Assembly (NCBI GenBank): GCA_004565275.1
Contig: SDOX01000092.1
Location: 18,377-79,075 of the forward strand
DNA length: 60,699 bases
DNA from: Nannochloropsis salina CCMP1776
Taxonomy: Eukaryota > Sar > Eustigmatophyceae > Eustigmatales > Monodopsidaceae
Direction of reading: 5' to 3'
Positions 1 to 12,559 of this stretch are shown in pieces. Made by a program: the position numbers and the translations under genes. Below the pieces are notes generated by a model, which did no database searches, was not told the origin of the DNA, and worked only from the letters and a program-made list of their open reading frames with translations. The stretch's first letter is position 1. The number at the start of each line of letters is the position of its first letter.

Positions 1-28
1 GAGGGAGGGAGGGAGGGAGGGAGGGAGG
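1..28. repeat. (GGGA)n microsatellite at the window edge
   Basis: Seven perfect GAGG/GGGA units. They lie just downstream of the last visible donor splice site of the minus-strand phosphatase-like gene, so on that gene's strand they are intronic CCCT repeats. The tract probably continues to the left of the window. Confidence 0.9.
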
Positions 29-31
29 TAC

Positions 32-2112
32 CTCGACGAAATTGGCCATGTCCTCCAAGGCGACCATCTGCTCGGGGGAGAGCGCGGGCAAAATCCTGAA
101 TAGCCAGGGAGGGGGAGAGGTTGCAAGGAAGATGAAGACGATTCAACCCTCCAGCGCTTCAGGAGGCAGGGAGGGAGGACAGGACAAGCATCTGTGCCTC
201 GCCCAGAGCCATGGTATACACAGGCACACGGAGGGGACAACAAAGAGGGAAAAGAGGGGAAGACGTACTCCCCCGCGCTCGGCATATCCCCGTATAAGGT
301 GGCGAGGACGACTCGGTCGTACAATTGGGGCATCATGATGAGTTCGGAAGACATGTTAAGGAGCGTGCCTGGGAGTGGAAAGCGGGGGAGGAGAGAAAGA
401 AATGAAATGGCTGCATAGACAGGAAGCCACAAAGAACTATTATTCATGGACGTCAAAAGTCGCTAGAGCTCTGTCAGACCGCCTGAAGCCAAATCCTTCC
501 AAATCCCAGGGCTGAGATGGTAAGGTCGATACGGAAAGAAGAAAGACAAGATGGGACAGGAAGAGGAACTAGCCAAAAACCGAACATTGAGTCCTCGAGC
601 ATTCGGAAAGGGAGAAGGGAGGGAAATGAAGATCAAGCGCTGTCCCGAGTATCTGGGGGAAAAAAAAGAGGAAAACGCCGCCCCTACCTAGCTGGGTGCG
701 TATGCCGAGCGTAGAGTTCTCTTTTTTCTGGGAAGGTACGGGAGAGAAAGGGTGGCCATGCTTCATCCTCGACAGTCTACCTGGCAACACCTCGCGACCG
801 CATCAGCCTCGTGCACCCTCCCGTCCTCGCCTCCTCCTCCCCCCACCACGCCTGACCTGGTAGTCGCTACCGTTCATAAAAGTGTCCACGACGAAGTCAA
901 CCATGGGGCAGGCCCGATAGGCCGACAACAAATAGTCCATGGCAGGGCTGTGGGGAGGGAGGAGAGGGAGAGAGGTGGGCGAGGGCACTGCCAGGGTCGT
1001 CTTCGCCCTCTCGCTACCCTTTCCCACCTCTCTCCCTCCCTCCTTCCCTTCCTTTGTCAAACATCCTGGCTCTCTTCGCCCCCCCCACGCAACTACTATT
1101 TCTTCCCCTCCCTCCCTCCCTCCCTCCCTCCCTCCCTCCCTCCCTTCCCACCTGATAGTAAAAACCGGCACCGCCTGATGGCCCCCTGTGAGAGGCGCGC
1201 CTCGGACCGCCCGCCCCACTGGGCTCCACACGCCATAAGTGATGGCGTCAGCAGACTGAACGGTCTGCTCCCTTGCCATGGTCCGAATCAGGGCATCGCC
1301 GAATTGGTAGATGCTGGGAGGAGGGAAGGAGAAAGGGAGGGACGGGAGAAAGGGGGAGATAGAGAATGGAATCGAAGGGTCGATGATGGAAGACAGGGAG
1401 GGAGGGAGGGGGGGAGGGAGGAAAAGAGGGAGGGAGGGAGAGAGGAAGGAAAGGAGGGAGAGGGCCCGTACTCGCTGACATTGGAGAGCGGCATGCTTGC
1501 GGCGAGGCCGATGTAGCGAGCCTGAGGGAAGTGAAGGGGATGATGAGGAGGGAAGGGATCGGGGAGGAGAGAAGAGCAATAGCAAATGGAGCAAGATGAA
1601 GTGGGGGGCAAGAACGAGGCGGAAAGGCCCGCTTTGATTCCTGGACAACCCACTCTTCCGTCGTGTCCACCGGAGAAATAAAAAACGACCGGCAGATAAA
1701 AACAAGTCCCATGCCCATACCTTCAACACCTGCCCGAGTTCCTCCATCCCTACGAAACCCGCAGGGAGCAAGGCGGCACTTTCCTGACGCCATTGCTTGC
1801 TGGGGAAATGCCATTTGTGAGCACCCGCTCGACTGACCACTTGGACTTGGATCAGATCAGCCTAAAATGGAATTAAAAACGGTGAGAAATCATCAACAAG
1901 GAATAGAGGCATGAAGGTGGGAGGTTGATAAACAATGGCGTGGCAGCAGATGTTTTCTCGCTTAAATGAAGCTGTGGGTGGGTGGTTCTCAAAGTCCTAA
2001 AAAACAATATCATTGGAGCTGATGTCTGTCCTGGATGTTATCTTCGGGGGGTTCCTGGCATTCCACGCACCGCCAAAAGCCGTAAGCCCAGCAGGAGGAG
2101 GAGGCCGCGCAT
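32..2112 (-). CDS. Secreted histidine-acid-phosphatase-like protein (partial, runs off the left edge)
   Basis: A multi-exon minus-strand gene whose 3' part lies outside the window. Exon 1 (2071-2112) starts at an ATG and encodes a signal peptide, MRGLLLLLGLRLLA. It joins in phase to the exon at 1721-1861, which reads ADLIQVQVVSRAGAHKW and then LPAGFVGMEELGQVLK. Later exons are about 1474-1520 (ARYIGLAASM), 1152-1312 (ALIRTMAREQTVQSADAI), 857-947 (YLLSAYRACPMVDFVVD), about 271-371 and 32-95. The order fits histidine acid phosphatases: an N-terminal catalytic strand, 'LTxxGxxQxxxLGxxLRxRY', then the 'RTxxSA' block. The hallmark RHGxRxP is not intact; the aligned residues are R-A-G-A-H-K-W, so the nucleophilic histidine appears lost. 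I infer a secreted or vacuolar pseudophosphatase, or a very divergent enzyme. One small exon around 665-712 is unresolved. The family call is moderate; the gene itself is well supported by repeated in-phase splice joins. Confidence 0.6.
1106..1144. repeat. (CCCT)n microsatellite in an intron
   Basis: About ten near-perfect CCTC/CCCT units inside an intron of the minus-strand phosphatase-like gene, just beyond the donor at 1151. On the coding strand the tract is GGGA and could form a G-quadruplex in the pre-mRNA. Confidence 0.9.
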
Positions 2113-5100
2113 GTCAGGTCGTGACGTGTATCTCTTGTCTGTACTTTGGTTCAGCACCTTCCTGTGAATCGTCTCTATTCAGACAAATGTAGGATATGTG
2201 TGAGCAAGAAGCTAGAGAGAAAATGTTTTCGAGGCACAAATTGCCAGAGGAGAATGTCGGAACAAGATATTATCGGATTATGGTACGAAAGTACTTCTTG
2301 CAAATGATGTGGGCCACTGTGACGAAAGTCGTCCATCCACTCAGTGACAAAATCACCGGACTAACAAGCCGTTCATGCACACAACACAAATTTCGAACCC
2401 TACAACAATGGGTATCAGGACAAATTGGCTGCATTTAAGGGACTGTGTGCCTACCTTGGTGATATTTTGATCCTGAGACGTCGATCAAGATCCTTCACAT
2501 GCCCTACTCAAGTAGCCCCAGCCAGACGCTAGAGCGCTCTCCCTTCTTTCTTTCCTCAAAATGTATATTTTCTTTAATTGTTTACGTGGAAAGAAAGAAG
2601 ATATTAAGGCCTAGTGTTACTAATGATTTCTGATCCAAGGACCGCGCAAGCTCTGGTCAATGACATTGCTGGGATATCTGCCACGGATCCTTCCGCCATC
2701 CTTACTAAATGGGCCCACACCTCCCGTGTCCCTTCACAAATACTTGTCGCTTGGTACTTCCATCAATTGCTCCTTGCAGAAAGCTTCAATCAAACCTTAT
2801 ACATAGCTAAAACGGTGATGCAGAACCATTTTGGAATTCTTGTGGCCTACTCGATAGACGAGACCGCCACAGAACTTTTCTACAAATAATCCGCCTGTCA
2901 CATTTCTCGTCGTCATCACCTGTAGTTTTTACAAGTTTCATGCAAGCAGCTGCGTAAACCACCATGCCATTAGGCTGGCCAAGGCCAAAAATGAGGGCCG
3001 ATTGGACGTTACATACTATTTGAGAAGTCATGAAGTATTTCGGGAACCGCGTAAGGGACATGTTACAGCGCATTGAAAGCGCTATAACTCAGGCACTAGA
3101 AAAATAGCCCCGCTTTCTCCAGTTCCACCTCCTTTATGGCATGTCGCTTGGATGAGGTCAATTTGGTGGCTCATGAGTTTGATTAAAGTACAGAGACAAA
3201 GACCAAAAAGAATGATAGCAACAGCCAGCAGATGCCGGCGAGCAGGACGATGGGAAGAGATCGATGTGCTGAATACCACAGGAAGAAGAGATTCTACTAA
3301 CTATCTTTCGCACATTGGCTAGAAATATAGAGATCAGTAAGGGTCTCTACATTTGTTCTACACGCTTCGTCAAAAGCTGATTCTACGTCTTTTTCAAAGG
3401 GGTACCTAGCCTTCGACGACTTTGGATCTTTGATAAGCCTGTAATACGCTGGTTCTGACAAGTTGTTGTCTATGAAGGCACTTAATTGGTGGATAATGGC
3501 CTCAGACGTGCCGCAGAATTGATGTAAAGCAGTATGAAGTAGATGACGTTGATGAGTTCTCGATGAGGTCGATGACGTTGATCAGTTTTGTGATGTAGAT
3601 AATGTAGATGGGCGTCATATAGAAAACATCTCTTTTGTTTGTCCAGATTCCCTTAATCATGTGGCCCTTGCTACTTGTGTGGCGTTGGAGTGGAAGGAGG
3701 TGTGCTGCCGGCTGGATGGGGCACCTTCTCGTTTTCGTAAAACAAAGCTGTTCAATCAACGTCATTCATGGGTAAATGCAATTCTGGAAAAAAAACAACA
3801 GGGCATTTTTTTTTAAAAATAATACGGCATGAGTACGATTCAAAGGAGAACTTGTTATCTTCTCGGCGTAACGAATGAGAACGAGGAAGAGGACTTTGAT
3901 GTGGCAATACACACAAATCGAACATGTACCTATCTAATTCTTGATTTCTGCAGCCTCTTAGAGAAAAGAGAAAAGAGACAGGCGACGTCGAAAGGAGATC
4001 ATTTTAGAACCCAAAGTGATATTCCCATACAAGCCAACGGATATGTCTACCTGATAGGAATTTTGGTGCTTTACGATAGCTTCATTATCTTTCCTACCTA
4101 AATATGTAGATAAAGTGAGATGCGTAGTAGACTCAATTAAAGAAAGTTTTATTTACCCTTAGAATTTTTTTGAAAGGCGCTACATCACCATATTTTTTCC
4201 GGAAGATCCACACTGTTCATCATGTTGAATATTCGCTCTTTTTCGGTTTCAATCCTACGCATCCCCCCAAAACTTATTAAAAGGTGCCACTGTGAGCGCA
4301 CAATTTTCCTGAATCATGGGTTGTGCCGGGAAAAACTTATCGTTAAGAGAACTCAAGCCCAAGTAGAGGCTGTGGTAGCATAGGCTTTTCTTAACTCAAT
4401 TCTTCTAGTCTCAAGGACGGGAGAAAGCATGTATCAATAGTTTGCCCTGCAGTCAAATCTGAACATTCTACCTTGCAGGACTTCTTGTTCGAGTATATAC
4501 TCGTACTTTTAAGCATTCATTAGTGGTGTGGCTAATAGAATCTTGTGGAATTATTTTGAGTTTTTTAGGTTGTGAACAACACACAGCCGATCACGTGAAG
4601 CATACATTTAGGTCGGAAATTTTTAACAGTATAATTTTGCAGGCCCTTCTTTACCTCCCCATGGCTTCTTCAAAACATCCAAGAATCGCGATGATACAGC
4701 GCACTGCAATCGAATATGTTTCTGCTTCTTATAACTTTTAGCCTTACCTGTGCTCGGTGAAAATTTACACCTTTGCCGCATTTGTCATGGCAAGCAGACC
4801 ACGACGTTCTATGCGGGAGGTGTAATACTTGACAACAGGCGAATACAATATTTGTATCGGTAGTCACATCGTGTTCCTAATGAATCATTTAATTATTGCA
4901 CAAATGCTTTTAAATGGTAAAAGATAACCATTTTCGTGTATGACACCTAACCTTTGCTAACGGCAACAACATATGTCTAAAGAGACATGCAATGGAGTAA
5001 AGAACATATGGAAGAATATTTCGACATATTCAGCACATTTTTCCTCCTCGCATTTCAAATAGGTATAGCACTCAAGACAAGTTGCTCACTGCTTGGAGGA

Positions 5101-5692
5101 GAGAGAGAAAAGTCTTCTGGAAAATCGCGCATAGTACAGAATGAAAACTTTCCAGCATAAGCACAGATGTGACTCACACACGTATGTGGGAGGAAAGAAT
5201 GAAAGGGAAAGGTGGGGCACTGCTCTTTTGATTCGCTGTCCAATCCAAAAAAGTGAGGAGGCCGAGGTTAAACATATATTCCTACTCATCTCTTACATTC
5301 CCACACTCTCCCAATATATTTCTCTCTCCTTCAGCACAGGCAGTTTCTTGTCAGATAGTAGTGACTCATCGACCTCTCATTCCTACAAATGGCGGGACAT
5401 ACGATGGTCGTATGAAGAAAAAAACAAGGGTCGTAAGGGAAGGCCGCTGGAGGTTGAGGTCAGAAGAAATTGACACAGAAGAGGCTCTGAAAGGGAGAAA
5501 GCGGGAGGATGGCCCACCATAAAATGATATAGATGACTCATAGGGATAATATGAGCCCGCTAACACTCATTTCTAAGACTTGCACTCTCGCAGGTTTCGT
5601 GTGCTTGACAAAGTTTGAGGACGCGCTTAGAAAAGGCAAATACTGACTTAGATGAGCTCATTCTCAGTTCTATTTTCCTGTTGCTGGTTCAG
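2113..5692. other. AT-rich stretch without a recognisable gene
   Basis: About 3.6 kb, visibly richer in A/T than the flanking genes and lacking long open frames. Three stretches could be coding: 2614-2889 (+), 3297-3581 (-, listed separately) and 3829-4101 (+, starts at an ATG; 90 residues, no family recognised). The right part, about 5340-5430, reads KWRDIRWSYEEK in one frame. This resembles the strand that precedes the Walker A motif in ABCG proteins, so it may be an upstream exon of the ABC transporter, but I could not join it in phase. The 5' UTR and promoter of that transporter should lie here. Confidence 0.5.
3297..3581 (-). CDS. Unrecognised open stretch, possible terminal exon
   Basis: A stop-to-stop frame of about 95 codons on the minus strand with no in-frame ATG. 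Its C-terminal part looks like real protein: it contains SAFIDNNLSEPAYYRLIKD, then KARYPFEKDVESAFDEAC, then ETLTDLYISSQC before the stop. The N-terminal part comes from a TCATCGACC-type low-complexity tract and is probably not coding. If genuine it must be an internal or last exon reached by splicing. Below it, around 3082-3279, another minus frame holds a hydrophobic stretch that could be a membrane segment. I recognise no family. It could be the 3' end of a gene or a decaying mobile-element fragment. Confidence 0.25.
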   Translation of the reverse strand, partial: STSSTSSRTHQRHLLHTALHQFCGTSEAIIHQLSAFIDNNLSEPAYYRLIKDPKSSKARYPFEKDVESAFDEACRTNVETLTDLYISSQCAKDS

Positions 5693-8600
5693 GTGTTACA
5701 CGGAATTGATGGTAATTTGGAAGTGGGTGAAATGCTGGCGGTTATTGGACCATCGGGAAGTGGAAAATCCTGTCTCTTAGATATTCTGGCGGAGCGCAAG
5801 ACGGTGGGGAAGTTTTCGGGGCTGCGGCTTTTGGACGGAGAGGTGGGAAAGCCAGGAACTAAAATTGCAGGAGAGCGAAATGCGATGTCAGCCTGTCAGA
5901 TTTGGGACTACAATAATGTGTCTCTCCGATCCTTGTACCTCCAGCCAATTCTCGGTCTACATTACCTCCGTCTTACTTCTCTTTCCCGGTCTTTCATTTC
6001 GTTGTTTCTCACACCACACTGACCTCTGCTCCCCTTTATCTTTCGCAGATTGCCAGCCGGCGTCGCTTCCAGCACCTTACAGCCTATGTGACACAAGAAG
6101 ACAACTTCCACCCCACATCCACTGTCAAAGAAGCCGTCTTGTTCCGGGCCAGCATGCGTCTGGATCGTCGGATGCCAAGTCAGGAAAGAGATGCCTTAGC
6201 CCTCCGGCTGATTGAAGACGTTGGTCTCAAAGGAAAGGAGGAGACATATGTCGGTGGTCCATTGCCCGGTGGTCTTTGCATTCGTGGATTGAGTGGAGGG
6301 GAGAAACGGCGACTGTCTTTGTGTTGCGGTACTATCACAGAGCCCAGTCTACTTTTTCTTGACGAGCCTACGAGTGGGCTAGACAGTTTTGCAGCCCTCG
6401 CTGTAAGCAACCCGTTACCGTCATGCTGGTTCATTTTCTCTCTCGATTCCTTGTCCTTCTAATTTTAATTTCCTCTCTCTCTTTGTATCCTTGGCACATA
6501 GTTTTAGTCTCCAAAGCGCTGAAGATTTTTTCTTTCTTTTCACTTTTCTGTGTTTCTCTCGTCTTCTTGGACGCCCTCAGGTCATGCAGTTGCTAAAAAA
6601 ATACTGTCAGGTATGCAGATGATACTGTAAAAGATGAATAGACAAGGAAGAAAGCATAGGGGGGGATACACGAGGGCTATCAAGCGAAAATTTGAGTGAT
6701 TGTGAATCGAAAATTACGCAAATAGAAGCATACGCACATAAAGTAATGCATAATACGTAGAATGCGAGTTTTAGATAATGTGGCATACCAACGCGCATGA
6801 ATTAAATCTCTTTTCCCCTCAATCTCTCGTGCAGCGTGGCATGATGGTCGTCTGCACGATCCACCAGCCCCGTGCCGCCATTTGGACACTGTTTGACAAG
6901 GTGACGGTGCTGTCTGCGGGCCATCACATGTATTTCGGGGATACGTGCGGAGCGGAAAGATGGTTCGCTGAGTCGTTGGGGTATTACCGACATCAGAGCA
7001 CATCGCCCGTGGATTTCATCATGGACTTAGGTGGGTTAGCGGAGCAGCCGGCAAGGATCCAACGTATAGGGAAAAATCTAAATTATGGCTTTCCCTTGGG
7101 CGTTGAAGTGTCCGATTGTACATAGCATCGATCAGTCTGCCAGATTAAGCTTCTCTTACCGTCTTTACTCTCCATCCGCCAGTGAACGTCTCCTTCGTCA
7201 AGGATATTGAGGCCTATGGTGAAAGCTCCCTTCAGACCGTCCAAGACCTCGAACATGCTGCTGCCTTATTCCGCGCCTCCAGCTCTAGAGATATGGAGCC
7301 GGTCATTCAAGTAAGGGGTTGAAAAGAGAGGAACGAGGGAGGAAGGAAGGGAAAAGAGGAATACGGAGAGCAGTTTACGAGGATGCGATAGATAAATGAC
7401 GAGATGGAGAAGAAGAACGGGATTCAAAAGGTGGTGAAGAGACGTAAGGCAAAGAGGAGAGGCAAAAACAGAGGGAGATGTTGTATAACATAAAAGAGAA
7501 TGAGTGCAGTTGGTGAGAGGTGATATTCGCAGGAGATCAACGACAAGAGAGTGGCGTCAACCGGCAGGTCAAGTACATTTCATCGTCGACTAATTCTTAA
7601 TCCTCCCTCCATAATTTCTTATCCTATTGCAGCCCGTTCCTACTTTGGCCCCACGTAACACTTCGTCGCTCTGTGACCTAGCGGAAAAGTCATTGTTTGA
7701 TCGCATGACCGGCTTGATCGAGGCCGGTAATTCGTGGCTATGGAAATTTCGCGTTCTCCTACGAAGAAACTACACCACTTACTACAGGAATCCTGGAAAC
7801 GTAAGGATGAGGAGCGTGAAGTAATGGAAGGCGTGAAAGATTGCGAGTAACGAATAGTGCTTAGGATTGGGCTAAGCGACGAAGAACTTCACGGCGGAGA
7901 GGAGGGGTAATCGTTTGGCAACATTATTGCCAGCCATGCAAAGGAGCTCATCCATTCCTTTTCCTTCTTTCTCGTTAGGCCTTGGCTCGGGTGACAGTCA
8001 CCCTCGTTATTGCCGCCCTAGAGGCTTTCGTTTATTTTAGGATCGGAAGCCGGGAGGCAGGGAGCGAGTCCCTCCTCGCTGTGATACATGTGCTGGGGTC
8101 AGTCTTCTACTCTATCCTGACTATCACTCTCCTCCCATTTGCTTCACTTTCTTTATTCATCTATGAGCGTCAATTTTATAGCGTGGAGGTGAGTTTGAGG
8201 AAGCGAGTGACACTCATGCCTACGGGAATAGGGAAAGTATACATAAAGTGTATTTTTTTTCTATGATGTTGAAGGGGTGGAGTTAACGCACTTTGAAGAC
8301 AGCTAATTTTGAACCTTCCATACCTTCCTCCCTACCCTGACACCTAAGGCGGCGTCCAAACTGTACCCGTGCTCTGTATATTTCCTGTCCAATATTGTTC
8401 TCGAGACTATCCTCAACTCTTTCTCGGGCCTCCTCTTCTCCATCATCGTCTATTATAACCTAGGTAGGCCTTCGAGTTTCTTTCATTCAAATGCTTGTTT
8501 CTACTCCCAATCTTTGGCTGCACTCTGATCCTTCACAATAATGGACTATGGCGGGCTTCGGCTTCCTCAAGCATTACCTCCCACACTTTCCCTATTTATA

Positions 8601-9365
8601 GACTATGTCGCTTTTACACAGCCCACGAATGTCCCCTTAAATTTTGTGGTGTATTTGGTGGGGCTTATTCTACAGGTAAGGAACCAAAGGAATCGAAGGT
8701 TGACAGATGAGGAGAAATAGAAGAAGCGAGAGTGCCTCCTCACGAATGTCCATACATCGGTCCGTCTTATAAGAAAATCTGAGCTTACCCCCTCCCCCTA
8801 CCACACGTCTCCATACCCCTCTCATCGATTTAATAAGACTAATATGAGTAGCATGTGTGTGCAGCTTGCCGCCCTGCTGGCTCCCAATCACGACATTGCT
8901 TTCGTCCTGGCAGCCGGCTATGTAGCTGCTTCTATTCTTACAGGTGGCTTCATGGTCTCGTTTAACAGCTTCTATCGCCACAGTACATGGCTACAATGGG
9001 CATCCATCATCAAATTCACCTTTCAACCTCTCTCGATGAATGTTTTGCGTGGTAAGTGCTGTCAAGTCTTACTTCAATGCGCTACCTCTACCCTAAATGC
9101 AAAATGTATACATGCAATGCAGTGTTACGTGGCAGTCTTCAATGAACTAACTTCTTCAATATATTTTTCCTTCACACTTTCTGCTGACGTCATATTTATG
9201 GCCTGTATAATACTAGGCACCTCCGTAGAGTTTGTCATCGATTACTTTCCTCTCAGCTCTCCGAGCACCATAATGGAAAATTTCGGGTGCGCTTTTGCCA
9301 TCTATTTGGGGCTAACCATTACAGCCTATCTAGCCCTGAGATACCTGCACAAGGAGCGTAGATAA
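5693..9365 (+). CDS. ABCG-family half transporter (ATP-binding cassette, subfamily G)
   Basis: A membrane exporter with the nucleotide-binding domain first and membrane domain second, the ABCG (White/PDR half) order. Exons: 5693-5842, 6049-6402, 6581-6610, 6835-7030, 7183-7310, about 7533-7567, 7633-7800, 7979-8188, 8349-8463, 8572-8675, 8865-9051, 9136-9365. Walker A is GPSGSGKS, the Q-loop TQED, the signature LSGGEKRR, Walker B LLFLDEPTSGLD and the switch CTIHQPR, all intact. The membrane half begins with FRVLLRRNYTTYYRNP and carries about six hydrophobic segments before the stop at 9363-9365. The substrate cannot be read from sequence; ABCG proteins export lipids, sterols or hydrophobic metabolites. 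The N-terminal exon upstream of 5693 is unresolved, and the 7533-7567 exon does not join cleanly in phase to the next one. Confidence 0.93.
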
Positions 9366-9945
9366 CAATGGGAACCCTTTTGTTCCCCCTCGTCCTGCTC
9401 GCCGTAAGGTCCAAATCCTTCCACTCAATTGGTGCACCGTCCTTGTCCTCCTTCCTTCCCCGTGTGCTTTCCCTTTACTCCTCCCTCTCTTCCTCTATTT
9501 TTAATTTCCGCGGACTATATTTGGGGTCAACACGTTCCGCTTTTCTAATCCCGTACACTCTCTTACCATTTTAGATTTTTTCGCACGTCACAGAGATTAA
9601 AAGTGAAAAAAAAGGAAGTTAACGATGAAATCAGGACGTATCCGGTAAAGGAGATACGGAAGCTTACACAAAGGCAAACAGCAGGAAAGTAGGTCAGAAA
9701 GCGATATTCGTGAGGATCTTCTAGTTTATAGAAAATGACAGCACGCGCAAATGTCACCCCTCTTCCCACAAGCATGAGAGTTGATTTGTTACTCGAGTAA
9801 TTCGAGAAGCACTATCACTGCATGGAAAGGCATCGGTCGCGGGAAAATTGCGAAAAGCAAAATGTATACAACCAAGGTATCGGAAAGGTGATATTTCCTC
9901 ATAGAGCGCTTCTCGTTTCTAGATTTTTGTTCGTTGTCCTTGCAT
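9366..9945. other. Convergent intergenic region, no gene seen
   Basis: About 580 bp between the stop of the ABC transporter (+) and the stop of the SRP receptor beta gene (-), which converge here. It should hold both 3' UTRs. I see no open frame with recognisable content and no clear poly(A) signal consensus. Confidence 0.6.
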
Positions 9946-11999
9946 TCACCGTCCACTTTTATCATTTATGAAGGTCATTAAAGGCTCTATACCTACATCT
10001 TCTTCAAACGCGTCGTTTCCCCCCATCTGTGTCTGCTGAGCCACGCTTGTTGCCGCAAAGGTGAGCTAGAAAACGAGGAAGGGAAAAAAAAGGAGACGCA
10101 ATTCAAAAATAAGAAACAAAAAACACACAAGGGATACCAAAATAAGAAAAGAAGTACAAAGTCGCTCAGATTCGACAGGTTCGTCGATCCCGCAACCGCG
10201 CTTATGATCATACCTCGGAGGGTGCGTCCACATCCAAATTCAACGGCACTGCCACCCGCCCCAGAGGCAAGCGATCCTCCTCTTCCTCTCCATCCCCATC
10301 CATCATGGCTCCTCCCTGCGTCTTTCTGAGACGCTCCCTGTCGTATATCGGTCGTGATTACATGCACGGATCAGACTAGTCAGTAAATTACATCACGCCC
10401 TCCGCCCGCCTCCGTGATTACGTATCCTCTTCCACGTTCAGGCGACGCAGATCCTTTCCCCACGCGCCCACAATTCTTTTCAGCCCTCTCTCACACGTCA
10501 CTTACAGCTCGGATGTCAGCAAAGCCTTGATCCGGGCGGGCGCTTTGGCACCGGGGAGGTCGCTTTTATGGCAGGCGACGAGGAGGGGGGGGCCGTCGTC
10601 CATTGCGGCGTGGGTGAGAAGGTCGTAAAGAAACCTGTCAGAAGGTAGGAGTTGAAGGTGGGGGAGGAAATGAGATAAAAAAGACAAAACTACGAGCAAG
10701 AAGACGCCATCCCGCTCACTCTCTCTCCCTTTGACCCTCCCTCCCTTCCTCCCTCCCTTCCCTACTCTGCTGCTTCCCGAACTTTATGAGTTGGAAAATC
10801 GGCAGCATCGACGACGAAGATCACACCCGCCACCTAAATAAGGGTGTCATCCCAATCGATGATATTCAGAATCGCATTTGCATGGAAATTGCATGCCGAA
10901 CGACGAGCCGCATCAATGTAGCCAGGCAGCCGAGCCAGAGGAGATTTTTAGACAGGGGGAGGACAAAGGAAAAAGACCGAAGAAAATCATATTTCGTTGC
11001 AGAGGGACGGTGGGGGGAAGGTGTGTACGGGTGGAGGAGAGAGGAGTACGAAGGGCCAGGGAGAAAGGAGAGGACTGGGTGAGAACCTGTTCAGGCGAAC
11101 AGCGAGGCCTACCTTTCCTGCGTCCAGAAATTGCTTCTTCCACCCGCCGCGCAGGCGCTCGTGCCCCGGAAAATCCACCTGACATGATGCAGTCGATTGA
11201 AGGGCCCAGTCAGCGCCAAGGCTAACGACGACACCATTCCTTTCTTTCCTTTTCCCTACCTACCTCCCTCCCTCCCTCCCTCTCCCTCTCAAGGTACCAG
11301 TCTGATGTCTTTGTCTTTAAGGATGCCCTCGCTTTCCACCATGGACGTTACCGTCTCCGGCACGGTATTGTAGAGAAGCTGATGATAGAGCGCAGTTTTC
11401 CCCGCGCCGCACGGTCCAAGCAAGACCACATGCGAAGGCCTCGCTAAGGATACGAACGAATTAAATACCCCCCGTGCTCAGAAATGATGCACCTACGATT
11501 TCAAGCAAACAGGATAAGGTGCGGCTCAGGCGCATGACTCACCTCTTCCCTGTTTCCCCCCCGGCAGGGGTTTGTGCCCTCGAGCGCGGCCGATCCCCAC
11601 GAAGTATAAGCTCAAACCCAAGACCAACAGAAGAAGAAGACAGGTTATTATAATGCCACTGTGGGGAAATCCTGGTTGTAAACGCGCCAAGAAAAGTGAA
11701 GCGTAAAGATGGCACTTTGAGAGCCCCTGTCTGCTTAACAGCTATCTACGTTTCCAATCCCTGCTCCATTTCTCACCAAGTGATGTCGAACCCCAGGCAT
11801 CCAGGGCATGAAACTTTTTCTGGGCCTGTAAAGGGAGATGTTCCACCACTTTTTCTTCGACCCGCGCCAATACTTTCAAAAAAGTTGTGATCAGTGGTGT
11901 TAGCATGGAGGAGGTGGAGGAGGGAGAGGCAGTCGCAGGGGGGAGAAAGACATTTTCTTCCAAAAGTTCTTCGACAGCAGATGTGACAGGGTCAGACAT
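9946..11999 (-). CDS. SRPRB: Signal recognition particle receptor subunit beta
   Basis: The ER-membrane GTPase that anchors the SRP receptor alpha subunit for co-translational targeting. Exon 1 (11750-11999) starts MSDPVTSAVEELLEENVF. The next exon carries a single transmembrane anchor, CLLLLLVLGLSLYFVGIG, as expected for an N-terminally anchored small GTPase. The G1 loop is GPCGAGKTAL (around 11430-11390) and the G3 region VDFPGHERLR matches the SR-beta variant DxPGH. Further exons give VAGVIFVVDAADFP, then LLVACHKSDLPGAKA (the G4 NKxD motif is HKSD), and the C-terminus TFAATSVAQQTQMGG. Two exons near the C-terminus are short and approximate, but each ends in a good GT donor. The order and spacing match eukaryotic SR-beta throughout. 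The arrangement is divergent with the RIO3-like gene on the right. Confidence 0.9.
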
Positions 12000-12559
12000 A
12001 TGTCATTCCTGTATTTAGATGTGGAAAGCGGAAAGAATGAAGTGCATGGGTTCGAAACGCTGGGGCAAAGAGGACTAAGAGCATTCAGGAGAGGCGACGC
12101 TTGCCGTGAAGTCCAGTTCCTCCCTTTACGCCCCAAAATTCACACATGGCAGGCGCCGTAATGGACGCAGTATTATAAACTATCTCCACTTCTGAGTGCA
12201 CAACTTTCATTCTTCTCCACAAGAAAGGCTTATCCAAGAAGCCTCGCGGTCCAACGTACGTGATGCTGTCCAGTCTCATTGATATTACCTTTTCAGTCGA
12301 CCTCCTGCTCCTGCTCTATGACTAATTACTACCTCGCTTATTTTACCTTTTTTTATTCGCTCCAAAATCTATTGCTCAGGTACTCCATTTCCAAGATATC
12401 CGTACATATGTTTGCATGGACCCGCCCGGGATGGCAACGTCCTAATACCAGTTCTGCAGTCTCTTCATTATCCCTCTGTAAGTCGTCTCAACGAGGCGGA
12501 AGTGAGCTCTGGCCTCACGAGCTTTGCCTCTGACGCCCCAGGAGAAATGCAAAGCGAAC

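Noticed and set aside
752-1840. Long opposing open frames (254 and 345 residues) rich in GREGG or SLPPSLPP
   Set aside because: They are produced by GGGA/CCCT repeats, which lack stops in most frames. The real exons of the phosphatase-like gene are short pieces within them.
12524-12559. Earlier start for the RIO3-like gene
   Set aside because: The first codon is TTG, not ATG; the first in-frame ATG is at 12560 and gives the usual N-terminal length.
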